43,794 nt of DNA from Candidatus Saccharimonadota bacterium (GTDB taxonomy: Bacteria; Patescibacteriota; Saccharimonadia; Saccharimonadales; Saccharimonadaceae), in contig JAFRKN010000004.1 in assembly GCA_017431725.1 (NCBI GenBank), positions 1 to 43,794 of the forward strand. Direction: 5' to 3'. Shown here one piece after another: positions 7,483 through 16,133 of this stretch; position 1 is the stretch's first letter, and each line of letters starts with the position of its first letter. The notes beneath the pieces were generated by a model that was not told the origin of the DNA, did no database searches, and saw only the letters and a program-made list of their open reading frames with translations. The position numbers were made by a program, and so were the translations under genes.

Positions 7483-8381
7483 CCCCAAAATCCGCGTTTT
7501 TTATTCTTTTTAAATTCTTCTAATAATTCTTTTTGCTTTCGACTTAAGTTTTTTGGCGTTTCAACAATAATTGTCACAATATGTGGTCCTCTATCTCCAT
7601 CCGCTCTAAATGGCACTCCATGCCCCGACAATTTAAATGGCGTTCCTGACTGTGTTCCCGCTGGCACTTTCATACGTATCGGACCATCGACCGTCTCCAC
7701 TTCAATTTCACATCCTAACGCTGCTTCAACCATATCAATTTTTTCTTCCGAAAGGATAATTGCTCCTTCTCTAGTCAAATTCTTATGTGGTTTCACTCTC
7801 ACTCTTACGTATAAATCACCTTTTTCTCCGCCCTCCGGCGCTTCGCCTCCTCTTCCTTTCAGTCTAATCGACATCCCATCATCAATCCCTGCCGGAATTT
7901 TTATTTTTATTTCCTCGCCATTTGCAGAAATTTCTTTTGTCACTCCAAAAATCGCTTCCTCAAAAGAAATCGTTACTGCAGTTTGATAATCTGCTCCCCT
8001 GCGTGGTCTTCTTGCTCCTCCTCCAAAACCAAAAATATTACCTAAAATGTCATCCAACCCGCCTCCACCAAAATCAAAATTAAATGTCTGCCCATTAAAG
8101 TTAAAGTTCCCACCTGCAAACGGATTACCCGAAGCAAACGGATTTCCCGCAGCTCCTCCTACTCCTGCATGCCCAAACTGATCGTATCTCGCTCTTTTTT
8201 GTTTATCTGATAAAACGTCATGCGCCTCATTTACTTCCTTAAATTTTGCTTCTGCTTCCTTATCGCCCGGGTTTTTATCCGGATGATATTTAATCGCTAA
8301 TTTTCGGTAAGCTTTCTTAATTTCATCATCTGACGCATTTCTTGAAACGCCTAAAACCTCATAATAATCACGTTTTGCCAT
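7479..8381 (-). CDS. dnaJ: Class B J-domain co-chaperone DnaJ
   Basis: A 300-residue Hsp40. Residues 5-70 are the J domain with HPD at 33-35, followed by a Gly/Phe region (about 72-125, [17 protein letters not shown]) and two C-terminal substrate-binding barrels ([16 protein letters not shown] onward; [29 protein letters not shown]). The four CxxCxGxG repeats of class A DnaJ are missing, so it is a class B (CbpA-like) protein, although it probably serves as the main DnaJ. A CIRCE operator at 8400-8426 overlaps the promoter region, so HrcA repression is expected. The -10 box is 7 nt from the ATG. DnaK, GrpE and HrcA genes are not in the window. Confidence 0.93.
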   Translation of the reverse strand: MAKRDYYEVLGVSRNASDDEIKKAYRKLAIKYHPDKNPGDKEAEAKFKEVNEAHDVLSDKQKRARYDQFGHAGVGGAAGNPFASGNPFAGGNFNFNGQTFNFDFGGGGLDDILGNIFGFGGGARRPRRGADYQTAVTISFEEAIFGVTKEISANGEEIKIKIPAGIDDGMSIRLKGRGGEAPEGGEKGDLYVRVRVKPHKNLTREGAIILSEEKIDMVEAALGCEIEVETVDGPIRMKVPAGTQSGTPFKLSGHGVPFRADGDRGPHIVTIIVETPKNLSRKQKELLEEFKKNKKRGFWG

Positions 8382-8388
8382 AACATCT

Positions 8389-8394
8389 ATTATA
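8389..8394 (-). promoter_or_regulatory. -10 box of dnaJ
   Basis: TATAAT on the minus strand, 7 nt before the ATG at 8381 with no ribosome site between, implying a leaderless heat-shock mRNA. Confidence 0.6.
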
Positions 8395-8399
8395 CATTA

Positions 8400-8426
8400 T
8401 TAGCACTCAAAATACAAGAGTGCCAA
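8400..8426 (-). promoter_or_regulatory. CIRCE operator (HrcA site) of dnaJ
   Basis: TTAGCACTC, nine bases, then GAGTGCCAA: the consensus CIRCE inverted repeat with one mismatch. It starts 5 nt upstream of the dnaJ -10 box and therefore covers the spacer and -35 area. HrcA bound here would block RNA polymerase. Confidence 0.88.
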
Positions 8427-8433
8427 TAATGCT

Positions 8434-10251
8434 TTATTTACTTCCTGGATTTGTAGTGATTAATCCCTCTTCTGTCTCCGAGGCAATAATCTGAATATGT
8501 ACATGGTTTTGCCCAGCAAAGAACAATCCCTGCCCCACTGGGAAATTCGCTAATCTCCGCTTTTCTTCTTCTGTCAATTTAAACACATCCGACAAAACAT
8601 CTACTGCCGACGCCGATTGTTTTAACAATAATTGCATCGAAGAGTTTGCCACAATTGCTCTACCCATCTTTGAACCCATAAAATCTTCCACGTCCTGCGT
8701 AATTGTCGTAAGCCCCAAATAATACTTTCTCGCTCGCTTGGCCAAAGAAAACAAAAAGTTCGCCGAATCTTCGTATTTCATTAACTGCCATGCCTCATCC
8801 ACAATCAATAATCGTTTCTTTTGTTCCGCCCGCACAATATTCCAAATATGCGAAAGCACGATATACATCGCTACCGGCCGAAGCTCATCTTCAAGATCCC
8901 GAATGTTAAACACTACCATTTGGTTATTGATATCAATATTCGATTGTTGTGAGAAAATACCTGCAAAAGTTCCTGTCGTATATTTGCGCAATCTCTGCGC
9001 TAATTGTGGCCCAGTACCTTCCATATGTAGAAGCGTATCATATAAATTCATTATCGTTGGTGGCGTTGACTGATGCGTTAAAGGATCCGACGTAATTCCA
9101 GCGCGCGCATAGGTATCAATCAAAGCCTGATCAAGATCAGCTTCCTCATTCGCTGTCAAAGCTGGTACTACCTGTCCGCCTGACGCAACTTGATTCCCCC
9201 CCAACATCAGTCTAAACAATCCGTGCAAAGTTACTAAATTTGCTCTGAGTGCATCACCCGCATCTTCCGCATCCACTACTTTCGGCAAATCAAACGGATT
9301 AATCCGTACATCCGAGTTCAAAGACAAACGCACATATGATCCTCCAACCGCATCACAAAGCTTCTGATATTCATTTTCTGGATCAATAATCAAAATTTCC
9401 GTCCCCACCATCATCGACCTAAGTGCTTCCAGTTTTACCGTAAACGATTTACCTGCACCAGATTTTGCGAACACTACCATATTCGCATTTTCCAAACTAA
9501 ACCGATCAAAAATCACCAACCCATTATTATGCATATTAATACCATACAATATACCTTTATCTTGAGTTAAATCTGCCGAAGTAAATGGAAATGACGTAGA
9601 AATTGCTCCCGTGTTCATATTTCGCCGAATTTGCAATTGATCCGTGCATTGTGGCATGATTGAATTCATCCCTTGCTCTTGTTGCGAATTTGCTACTTTC
9701 GAGAAAATCATCTGCTGCCCAAAAATCGTCTCAATCTTTTGCTGCACAAATTTCATTTCATCCAGAGAATCCGCCCAAATTGTCACATAAAGTCCAAACC
9801 GGAAAAACCTCTCCGCTCCCACTTGAAGTTGGTCCCTTAATTCTTCCGCATCAGAAATTGCCGCCTCAAGTTCCGGGTCTCTCACCCGACCTTTTTCCAC
9901 ATTCAAATTCATCGAAGCCTCAAGTTGTGTCACCTTTGTCCTCAAATTTTTCATTACCACCGCCGACTCCACCGGATAGATATACATCGAGATATCAATT
10001 ACTTCGTCAATATTGATAATGGGCGACAACCAACCCGTAAACAACGTACGTGGATAACCATATACATATAATGTCCGCCCATATTTATTCCCCAACCTAA
10101 AATAATCCGAATGAATCTCAATCGCTGATGGCGAAATCAAATCCCTTAATGTATTTGTCCCCTGCTCAAAAGCCCTCTGGATTTCCGCATCTTCCATCGC
10201 CTCTGCCTGCACCGCAATTTCTGCTGCTGTCAATTTTTTCTTCCTAGCCAT
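8434..10251 (-). CDS. VirB4/TraC-type secretion ATPase (C-terminal part of split VirB4)
   Basis: A 605-residue ATPase that powers assembly of type IV secretion or conjugative pili. Walker A is AKSGAGKSF (about 262-270), followed by TEILIIDPENEY typical of VirB4, and Walker B is RLLIVDEAWQLM (about 480-491), with a TTITQDVEDF stretch after it. Residues about 40-210 correspond to the end of the VirB4 N-terminal domain. The front of that domain is encoded separately by the upstream gene, which this gene overlaps by 8 bp; GGGAGAAAATA gives a good ribosome site before ATG. The PrgI gene at the head of the operon supports a Gram-positive or CPR type IV system. It probably acts at the cytoplasmic face of the membrane. 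Confidence 0.93.
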   Translation of the reverse strand: MARKKKLTAAEIAVQAEAMEDAEIQRAFEQGTNTLRDLISPSAIEIHSDYFRLGNKYGRTLYVYGYPRTLFTGWLSPIINIDEVIDISMYIYPVESAVVMKNLRTKVTQLEASMNLNVEKGRVRDPELEAAISDAEELRDQLQVGAERFFRFGLYVTIWADSLDEMKFVQQKIETIFGQQMIFSKVANSQQEQGMNSIMPQCTDQLQIRRNMNTGAISTSFPFTSADLTQDKGILYGINMHNNGLVIFDRFSLENANMVVFAKSGAGKSFTVKLEALRSMMVGTEILIIDPENEYQKLCDAVGGSYVRLSLNSDVRINPFDLPKVVDAEDAGDALRANLVTLHGLFRLMLGGNQVASGGQVVPALTANEEADLDQALIDTYARAGITSDPLTHQSTPPTIMNLYDTLLHMEGTGPQLAQRLRKYTTGTFAGIFSQQSNIDINNQMVVFNIRDLEDELRPVAMYIVLSHIWNIVRAEQKKRLLIVDEAWQLMKYEDSANFLFSLAKRARKYYLGLTTITQDVEDFMGSKMGRAIVANSSMQLLLKQSASAVDVLSDVFKLTEEEKRRLANFPVGQGLFFAGQNHVHIQIIASETEEGLITTNPGSK

Positions 10252-11125
10252 TATTTTCTCCCTTCTTCACATACATTGTTGCAAGCTTAGAAAAATCCAC
10301 CAGTGGCTCTCTCACAGCTGTATCCGGATTATTAAAGTTATAATAAAGCTCCGCTAGTTCCTTTGTATTCAACCTCACCGAATGAATTCCAATCTGAAAC
10401 AAACCAGACATTACTGTATCTACTCGGTTCGTCAATTCCGATAATGCTTTATCATAAGTTACTCTATCAATATGCGTAATTTCCGGTGGTTTTGCCTTAG
10501 AAAAAGACTTAAACAAATTTTTAGTCTGTTGTAAAACTTTTTCCGCATCCGGTGAAGAATAATAAGGCACAATAATGAAAAACGATTTATCCATAATATT
10601 TGCCTCTTGCGACAAAATATCAATGAAATTAATATAATCGTCCATCAACACGCCCAAAAGCATATTGTCATTATTTCGCCGAATTTCCGATAATCGTTCA
10701 ATATACGGGCCAATATCAACTCTCTGCGACCTAATCAAAATTTGTGTTGTAAATTTCAAAGAATTCAAAAAATTCTGATAGGAATATTCTACGCCTTCTC
10801 TTTCCATATCCGACATCAAATCAAAATTAATCGATTTACAAGCTACTACCGCTCTAAACGAACCGTCTTTCATAATTACCACATTATCTCTAAGCTCCGA
10901 TATCAATAAAGTTGCCTGCGTCGAAGTTGGCAATTCCTGATTTGGCGAAACTGGCGCTGCTTGGTTCGCCATCATCGCCGCCGACCCCAAATTTGCCGCA
11001 TTTGGATTTTGCTGTTGCGCCATTTGGTTTGGCATAATCATCTGCGGGGCTTGCGGCTGCATCGGTTGTCCCATTGGTTGTGCCATCATATTTTGATTAT
11101 TTGGAAAATTTTGTTGTGGTCCCAT
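10244..11125 (-). CDS. VirB4 N-terminal (TraC-like) domain protein with Pro/Gln/Met-rich head
   Basis: A 293-residue protein. Residues 1-65 are low-complexity, rich in Gln, Met, Pro and Asn (GQPMQPQAPQMIMPNQMAQQ). The rest matches the N-terminal domain of VirB4/TraC proteins: LISELRDNVVIMKDGSFRAV, VEYSYQNFLNSLKFTTQILI, RSQRVDIGPYI and SFFIIVPYY. In most VirB4 proteins this domain is fused to the ATPase; here the ATPase is the next gene, overlapping by 8 bp, so the two polypeptides probably assemble together. The ATG lies 3 nt after the end of the PrgI gene. No membrane segment is seen; the Q/M-rich head is likely disordered and may bind partners. Confidence 0.85.
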   Translation of the reverse strand: MGPQQNFPNNQNMMAQPMGQPMQPQAPQMIMPNQMAQQQNPNAANLGSAAMMANQAAPVSPNQELPTSTQATLLISELRDNVVIMKDGSFRAVVACKSINFDLMSDMEREGVEYSYQNFLNSLKFTTQILIRSQRVDIGPYIERLSEIRRNNDNMLLGVLMDDYINFIDILSQEANIMDKSFFIIVPYYSSPDAEKVLQQTKNLFKSFSKAKPPEITHIDRVTYDKALSELTNRVDTVMSGLFQIGIHSVRLNTKELAELYYNFNNPDTAVREPLVDFSKLATMYVKKGENNG

Positions 11126-11128
11126 AAT

Positions 11129-12100
11129 TTAATGTAACGAAATAAACACTTCGCCCTCATCCCTTTCTTTTATTCTATTAGCTTCTTTTGCTATCGTTGC
11201 CACCGAGAAATCAGGATTAGTTGCTAATTCCATTATACTAGGTTTTGCTAAAGTTTGAGCATTTTCTGTGTTTTGCTCCGGTTTTGATTCCGGCTCTGAC
11301 CCCGACTTCGATTCCGATTCCGGCTCTGATTTCACTTCTGCCCTCAACGCTAATTCTGGCTCTTCAGTTTCCTTCTTCTGTTTTCCCGCGTCCACAGAAC
11401 CCGGCATCACTATCGTCGCAGAATCCAAAAGCGATTTTTCTTTTTCTACTTCTTCATCTATCTTTCTGTAAAGGCTCGACTGTGTTTTTATCCCCGCCGC
11501 GCTCAAATTTTCATTTTTCGCAATTGCGTTTTTCATACTTTCGACTACCTCATTATGTCTTTCATTTTCTTCTCTTGCAATTGTGTTATCCAAATTATCA
11601 AAATGTGCCGTTTCAAACATATCCACTGTCGCATTCGCCTCCGCCACCAAATCATCGCGCATTGGACTAGCGCTCACTCCTTTTATCGCATACCCGCCCG
11701 TATCCACAATATTAGCCAAAAACGATAATCTATGTGTTGCTTCCTCACCCGTAATATTTCTCGTTCGGCTGTCTTCAGCAATTTTTGGCGCCGTAATTTT
11801 GATCGTTGATTCTCTCTGACCCGGTGTCCAAATTCTATTATGTGGTTTTAGATAATATGAAACTATTGCTGCTAAATATGTTTCCATTGGCTGATCCTTC
11901 TTTAGCGGCAAAGCCAAAGCCACAAATAATAAAACTGGTGGCAACGGGATTATCGCGAGCAACGGGAATATCTGGAAAAGCCCCACCGCCAGCGCGATCA
12001 GCCCACCAGAAATCAAAAGATAAACAAACTGCCGAAAACTAAACGGCCCTAGAAGCTTATCATCCGCCTCAACATCCTGAGGCACCTTATATTGCGCCAT
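11129..12100 (-). CDS. PrgI-family (VirB3-like) membrane protein with acidic tail
   Basis: A 323-residue protein. The start YKVPQDVEADDKLLGPFSFR is the PrgI signature, followed by two membrane helices (about 26-45 and 48-66) and YLKPHNRIW at about 90. PrgI is the VirB3 counterpart in Gram-positive and CPR type IV systems and anchors VirB4 to the membrane. Beyond residue 110 is a long cytoplasmic extension, far longer than usual, with a Ser/Glu/Pro/Lys-rich run (about 240-285, SEPESESKSGSEPESKPEQ), probably disordered. It is the first gene of the PrgI / VirB4-N / VirB4-C operon; a double TATAAT lies just before the start. Confidence 0.9.
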   Translation of the reverse strand: MAQYKVPQDVEADDKLLGPFSFRQFVYLLISGGLIALAVGLFQIFPLLAIIPLPPVLLFVALALPLKKDQPMETYLAAIVSYYLKPHNRIWTPGQRESTIKITAPKIAEDSRTRNITGEEATHRLSFLANIVDTGGYAIKGVSASPMRDDLVAEANATVDMFETAHFDNLDNTIAREENERHNEVVESMKNAIAKNENLSAAGIKTQSSLYRKIDEEVEKEKSLLDSATIVMPGSVDAGKQKKETEEPELALRAEVKSEPESESKSGSEPESKPEQNTENAQTLAKPSIMELATNPDFSVATIAKEANRIKERDEGEVFISLH

Positions 12101-12102
12101 AT

Positions 12103-12115
12103 ATTATATATTATA
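12103..12115 (-). promoter_or_regulatory. Promoter of the PrgI-VirB4 operon
   Basis: Two TATAAT hexamers overlap on the minus strand (12110-12115 and 12103-12108). The first has the extended form TGTTATAAT and lies 9 nt from the ATG at 12100, leaving only about 2 nt of leader. The second is too close to the ATG to serve it. Confidence 0.55.
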
Positions 12116-12157
12116 ACATAACCCCACCATTAACCATAAACAAAAACCGCCACTACC

Positions 12158-12194
12158 AAAAAAATAAAAAACCGCCAAGCCTAAAGCCTGACGG
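12158..12194 (-). terminator. Rho-independent terminator after the VirB6-like unit
   Basis: On the minus strand a 9-bp GC-rich stem with two G-T pairs (CCGTCAGGC / GGCTTGGCGG, 12172-12194) is followed by TTTTTTATTTTTTT. It separates the 12258-15936 unit from the PrgI operon. Confidence 0.8.
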
Positions 12195-12257
12195 CTAAAT
12201 TTATAATAATCAAAATCTTTCTAAGTTCTCCATAATCTCTTCTCACTCACTATCTTA

Positions 12258-12590
12258 TTACTTCCCTACTTTATGAGCAACTTTTTTCTTAACATCAGAC
12301 AAGCACGCCTCCATATAAAGATCCCATGCCGTAGTCTCGTCATATTTAATAATCTCAGGTTCCCCACTTACATATCTTACTAACATTAGCATCTCTGGTC
12401 TCCCATTTACCATTTTAGTTATCGTCAATATTTTTTCTTTGTTTTTCTTTACACAACAAATTTCAAAACCAGCGCCCCATGGATCTATACTGAAATTTTT
12501 ATATTCAATTACTGCCAAAGAAAACCCGCATAATACGCTCATGTAATTGACTGACGTCTGTATATTGTGATAAACCTTCTTCAATCTCAT
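12258..12590 (-). CDS. Hypothetical protein overlapping the VirB6-like gene
   Basis: Open for 110 codons, with a plausible soluble mixed alpha/beta protein (SVLCGFSLAVIEYKNFSIDP, KILTITKMVNGRPEMLMLVR, YVSGEPEIIKYDETTAWDLY). I recognise no family. The start is uncertain: the ATG at 12590 gives an 86-nt overlap with the upstream reading frame and lies only 2 nt from a TATAAT, while the next ATG at 12542 (MSVLCG) gives a more usual 38-nt overlap and 94 residues. The fact that the terminator follows this gene, and not the upstream one, supports its being expressed as the last gene of the unit. Confidence 0.55.
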   Translation of the reverse strand: MRLKKVYHNIQTSVNYMSVLCGFSLAVIEYKNFSIDPWGAGFEICCVKKNKEKILTITKMVNGRPEMLMLVRYVSGEPEIIKYDETTAWDLYMEACLSDVKKKVAHKVGK

Positions 12591-15500
12591 TCATTATAAT
12601 TGCCTGATCTTCTATAGCCAGCATTGTCTCAAGAATATCCTTTGTTTCATTCCAAAAATCTATTACATCAAGTCTTCTAGCCCCTCGATATTCCTTAAAG
12701 GCAGATTCGATTTTAAATCTAGCCTCATTATATACAGAACCATCAACCGAGCCCCCTCCAAAATCAGCATCAACCAGCATTCCTTCATCTTCATCTTCAT
12801 CATAATCTCGATTATGCGAACTCTTATTATTAGAACGTTTATTATTATTTTCTCCTCTAGGGTAATAGCGTTCATAAAGCGATTCTGGATCGAGTAACTG
12901 AATAAGTGCATCTTTTGCTTCTCCCTGATAACCCTTTTTGTACATTTTCGAAAACCCTTTAAGTGCATCTTTTTTAAAGGATTCAACAAATCTTTCTTTA
13001 ATCTTATCCATTCGTTTATTTTCAAAATTTATATAACTATCCGGTACTTCTGCACCTCCATCAACAAATTTTCTTTTTTCTAATTTTTCTAAACGCTCTA
13101 AATCTATTAATTCTTCTCCTTTTTCATTTTTATAAACTATTTCAGACAACAAAGCATATTGAGTTTTTATAGCTTCTAGCATGTCGCTCTTACTCCGTGC
13201 AATCTGTACAGGAACATGTCCTCCAAGAAATTGTTTAACCCTATCACGAGACTTCAAAATATATGCCGCTTTCTGCTCCAAACTCGGTTCTTTTAGTTCA
13301 TCACCAAAAATATATTTCCAATCAAACTTATGTTTTTTCACATCAACCCCAGTTAAAGCTTTCGCGAGAGCAGTTATCTGCTCGCTACCACTTAAATAAG
13401 AAAATTGATCGCCAATTATATTTGGCATAACAGCATTCCAAAAGCCTCCCTCATTATCCAAAAATCTTTTCAAGCTAAATTCCGACGACAATTTACCATC
13501 CGCACCAACATCATACGCAGCCGCTCTAATCCCTTCTATTTCCGATTTAAATCCAGTCCGTTCCACTTTCGCATACGAAGTACCCGGCATCAATTCTTTC
13601 ATACCTCTAGTTTTTACTGTTTTTACAGTCCCGTCAGGGTTTTGTGCTACATTGCCATTTTCATCATATTCGACATATTCACTATTAATATATTCCCACC
13701 ACGATATATCTTTTCTGTTGCGACGCTCTTTTCCTGGTTTAACATCATCATACATCGCCGCAGTTTGCATATTAATATATTTGCCCCACCTACGTAACAA
13801 CGGATCGCTATCTTTAACTTCAAACATCGCATAATTTGCTATCGCCTGCGAGGCATAAGTCCCTCCCTCCATTCTTCCTTTATCAGCAAGAATGCCAACC
13901 AAATTATGCGACATTTCTCTTGCCACTAAATCCGTATCTCCACGCATACTTAAAACACGTAACCCACCAATAATGGCATCAATATTTTTCATTGCATCTG
14001 GACTTTTCACAAGATCACTAAGATGATCCGCTACATTTTGAGTCGCCGGAGTCAAAGTCGAAGCAGCTTGAAATTTATTACGCCGGATTTGTGCTTGTGC
14101 AGTTAACGTACTTGCAGCATCAGCAAGAACCTCTTGTGCACCATTAGAATCTCCATCCATAATCTGTTTTATTCTTTCAAAGTTTTTAAGATTATTAGGA
14201 TCTTCAAGCACACCGGTATGCAATCGATGTTTTTTATCATCAATTCTCATTTGATCATCATATGCGAATTGTGCATTAAGAGTTCGATCAAAAAATCCTT
14301 TCGCATTTTCATAATCAACCTTTGCTCCACGCACATACTCAGCCTTCAATGCATCCGCCGCATTCACCATTCTCGTATCAAGCTTATCTAATCTCGCTCG
14401 TTCCGCCGTTCCTTCCTTCGCAAGATAACCAAGCCCCTTATTCATCGTATTTTTATCGCGCTCAATCACCCGCTGATATTCCAAACTCCGCGCTTGATTT
14501 TCATAAGTCCTTCTCCCACGCTTTGTTGGCAAACTATTAGCGTCAATCCCTTGCCAATTTCTCCTCGCTCGATAAGCCATTCCTCGTTCTTTCACCAATT
14601 GCGCATTTTCCGCTATCTCTGCCTCCCTGTCAATTCTTCGATTCGATATAAATTGCATTAATCTAAGTGACGGCGTCGTTGCTCGCCCCGCGGCCAAACG
14701 CTTTTGTTTAGTAAGTTGCCGATGCGAATCCGCCCATGCTCGATTTGTCGCAAGTGGCCCCGCCGCCATTCCTCGTAATCTCGTATTGATATCTCCAAGA
14801 AACGTCCCCGACATTCTCATCAAACTCCAAGAGAAAAACAACGGGAAAATCTGCACCGCCACTCCCAGTAATACTCCAAATCCATTTTTTGCACTTGTTA
14901 TAATCGCAAAACCTGCCAAACTCGATGCTCCAAACAACAACGAAAACATCGGATAAAACACCAACATTTTTGTCAGCAAACTCTTCCATTTCTTAAATAA
15001 GTTTTCCGTATTTGGCAAAATATACGCCACCATCGCCAAAGGCGAAATCATAATGAGGAGCGCCACTACCGCCTGACGTAATGCAATCGTAATCAACCCC
15101 GACGCTACCGCCACCAACGCCCCCAGCACCGTTGGTATTAACATCCAGATTGCCCCGAGTTCAAACGCTATCACACCACCAGCCACCGCTAAAGCCGACC
15201 CCCCTACCAACGCTCCATACATATTCGCAATCGATATCGACGAACCCTCGCCTCCCCCTAGTGCCGATTCCCCAATCGATGCAAACAATCCTCGTATTCC
15301 ATTACCAAAAATATTCGAAACATCCACTGCAAGAGAACAAATCAAAAAACTCAGATTCACCAAAACCGCCGCAATAATTAATTTCGGCAACGCTCGCTTT
15401 ATCCCATAGTTCGAAATCCCTACCCCCGTAATCTGTGAATAAATCACCACCAAAAGAAAAATAATAAATATAATATTTGTTAGCCCCCGACAATACTTCC

Positions 15501-15936
15501 AAATTTCATAAATCGGCGATCCATCTTCCATCGCTATCGGGTTAATCACCAAAATATCTTCAAGTTTTTCATATAACCAGTCCACCGCTTCTGCAATTTT
15601 TCCCGTCGTCGGACAAACTAGCCACCCAATCGCCCCCAAACTGCTTTTGCAACCGTCCCCACTTTGTTCAACCGTTTCTTCTGTATTTTCCGCATTAGCC
15701 CCATCACTGTCTACATTCGCCCCAGTAGCATTCGTATTCGTTTCACTATTATTCGTAGCTGTCCCGCTAGTACTGCCTGTCCCTTCTGTATCAGAAGTCG
15801 TCGTTTCCACCGGTACAGCGTTCGCTTCATTCACATTAAACATCGGCCCCATCAGCCCAAATATACTTATCGCAACGAAAAAGAAACCAAAAATGGCCTT
15901 CTTAAAGTCTATTTTTAATCTTTTTTTCATTACCAT
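12505..15936 (-). CDS. VirB6/TrbL-like type IV secretion membrane protein
   Basis: A 1143-residue protein. An N-terminal export signal (about 1-38, ending NEANA) leads to a Thr/Glu/Asn-rich external stretch, then a polytopic region (about 110-360) with roughly six membrane helices: NIIFIIFLLVVIYSQITGVG, LIIAAVLVNLSFLICSLAVD, and a QAVVALLIMISPLAMVAYIL segment typical of TrbL/VirB6 proteins. The remaining 750 residues are soluble, charged and helical and look like a large cytoplasmic domain of unknown role. VirB6 forms the inner-membrane channel. The start is set at 15936 because GGAGG lies 10 nt upstream, while the longer frame to 15999 would run through the -10 box. The gene faces away from the pilin-like genes. 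Confidence 0.85.
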   Translation of the reverse strand: MVMKKRLKIDFKKAIFGFFFVAISIFGLMGPMFNVNEANAVPVETTTSDTEGTGSTSGTATNNSETNTNATGANVDSDGANAENTEETVEQSGDGCKSSLGAIGWLVCPTTGKIAEAVDWLYEKLEDILVINPIAMEDGSPIYEIWKYCRGLTNIIFIIFLLVVIYSQITGVGISNYGIKRALPKLIIAAVLVNLSFLICSLAVDVSNIFGNGIRGLFASIGESALGGGEGSSISIANMYGALVGGSALAVAGGVIAFELGAIWMLIPTVLGALVAVASGLITIALRQAVVALLIMISPLAMVAYILPNTENLFKKWKSLLTKMLVFYPMFSLLFGASSLAGFAIITSAKNGFGVLLGVAVQIFPLFFSWSLMRMSGTFLGDINTRLRGMAAGPLATNRAWADSHRQLTKQKRLAAGRATTPSLRLMQFISNRRIDREAEIAENAQLVKERGMAYRARRNWQGIDANSLPTKRGRRTYENQARSLEYQRVIERDKNTMNKGLGYLAKEGTAERARLDKLDTRMVNAADALKAEYVRGAKVDYENAKGFFDRTLNAQFAYDDQMRIDDKKHRLHTGVLEDPNNLKNFERIKQIMDGDSNGAQEVLADAASTLTAQAQIRRNKFQAASTLTPATQNVADHLSDLVKSPDAMKNIDAIIGGLRVLSMRGDTDLVAREMSHNLVGILADKGRMEGGTYASQAIANYAMFEVKDSDPLLRRWGKYINMQTAAMYDDVKPGKERRNRKDISWWEYINSEYVEYDENGNVAQNPDGTVKTVKTRGMKELMPGTSYAKVERTGFKSEIEGIRAAAYDVGADGKLSSEFSLKRFLDNEGGFWNAVMPNIIGDQFSYLSGSEQITALAKALTGVDVKKHKFDWKYIFGDELKEPSLEQKAAYILKSRDRVKQFLGGHVPVQIARSKSDMLEAIKTQYALLSEIVYKNEKGEELIDLERLEKLEKRKFVDGGAEVPDSYINFENKRMDKIKERFVESFKKDALKGFSKMYKKGYQGEAKDALIQLLDPESLYERYYPRGENNNKRSNNKSSHNRDYDEDEDEGMLVDADFGGGSVDGSVYNEARFKIESAFKEYRGARRLDVIDFWNETKDILETMLAIEDQAIIMNEIEEGLSQYTDVSQLHERIMRVFFGSN

Positions 15937-15939
15937 AAT

Positions 15940-15969
15940 AAGACCCGCCTCCCTTATAAGGCGTGTCTT
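15940..15969. promoter_or_regulatory. Inverted repeat at the transcription start of the VirB6-like gene (possible operator)
   Basis: Arms AAGAC-x-CGCC and GGCG-x-GTCTT flank a centre containing the 10-bp palindrome CCTTATAAGG. The expected transcription start from the -10 at 15971-15976 falls inside the repeat, so a DNA operator is more likely than an RNA hairpin. The same segment includes the ribosome site GGAGG. Confidence 0.45.
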
Positions 15970-15970
15970 A

Positions 15971-15976
15971 ATTATA
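15971..15976 (-). promoter_or_regulatory. -10 box of the VirB6-like gene
   Basis: TATAAT preceded by GC on the minus strand, about 35 nt upstream of the ATG at 15936. It excludes the longer reading frame start at 15999. Confidence 0.55.
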
Positions 15977-15999
15977 GCACGCATAAGCGTCTTTGTCAA

Positions 16000-16133
16000 G
16001 AGTAAATACAGATTATTTCCACTAATGTCAAAAATATGTTAAAATATTTATGCTTAATTCTAACCTCTCCAAAAATTATTGGACTTTTTCTTTATAAAAT
16101 GGTAACATTAAACTATCTTAATATGGATAAAAC
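16000..16133. promoter_or_regulatory. Divergent control region between VirB6-like and pilin-like genes
   Basis: An AT-rich gap. On the plus strand an extended -10-like TGTTAAAAT (about 16034-16042) and a TAATAT about 9 nt before the ATG at 16134 are candidates; I cannot choose between them. No hairpin was seen. Confidence 0.35.

Noticed and set aside
11245-11670. 141-codon plus-strand frame
   Set aside because: Antisense to the Ser/Glu-rich tail of the PrgI-type protein, with no start signal.
12593-12598. TATAAT just before the ATG at 12590
   Set aside because: It is part of the coding sequence of the VirB6-like gene and too close to the ATG (2 nt) to serve it.
13405-13797. 130-codon plus-strand frame within the VirB6-like gene
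   Set aside because: Antisense, compositionally biased and without a ribosome site or known motif.
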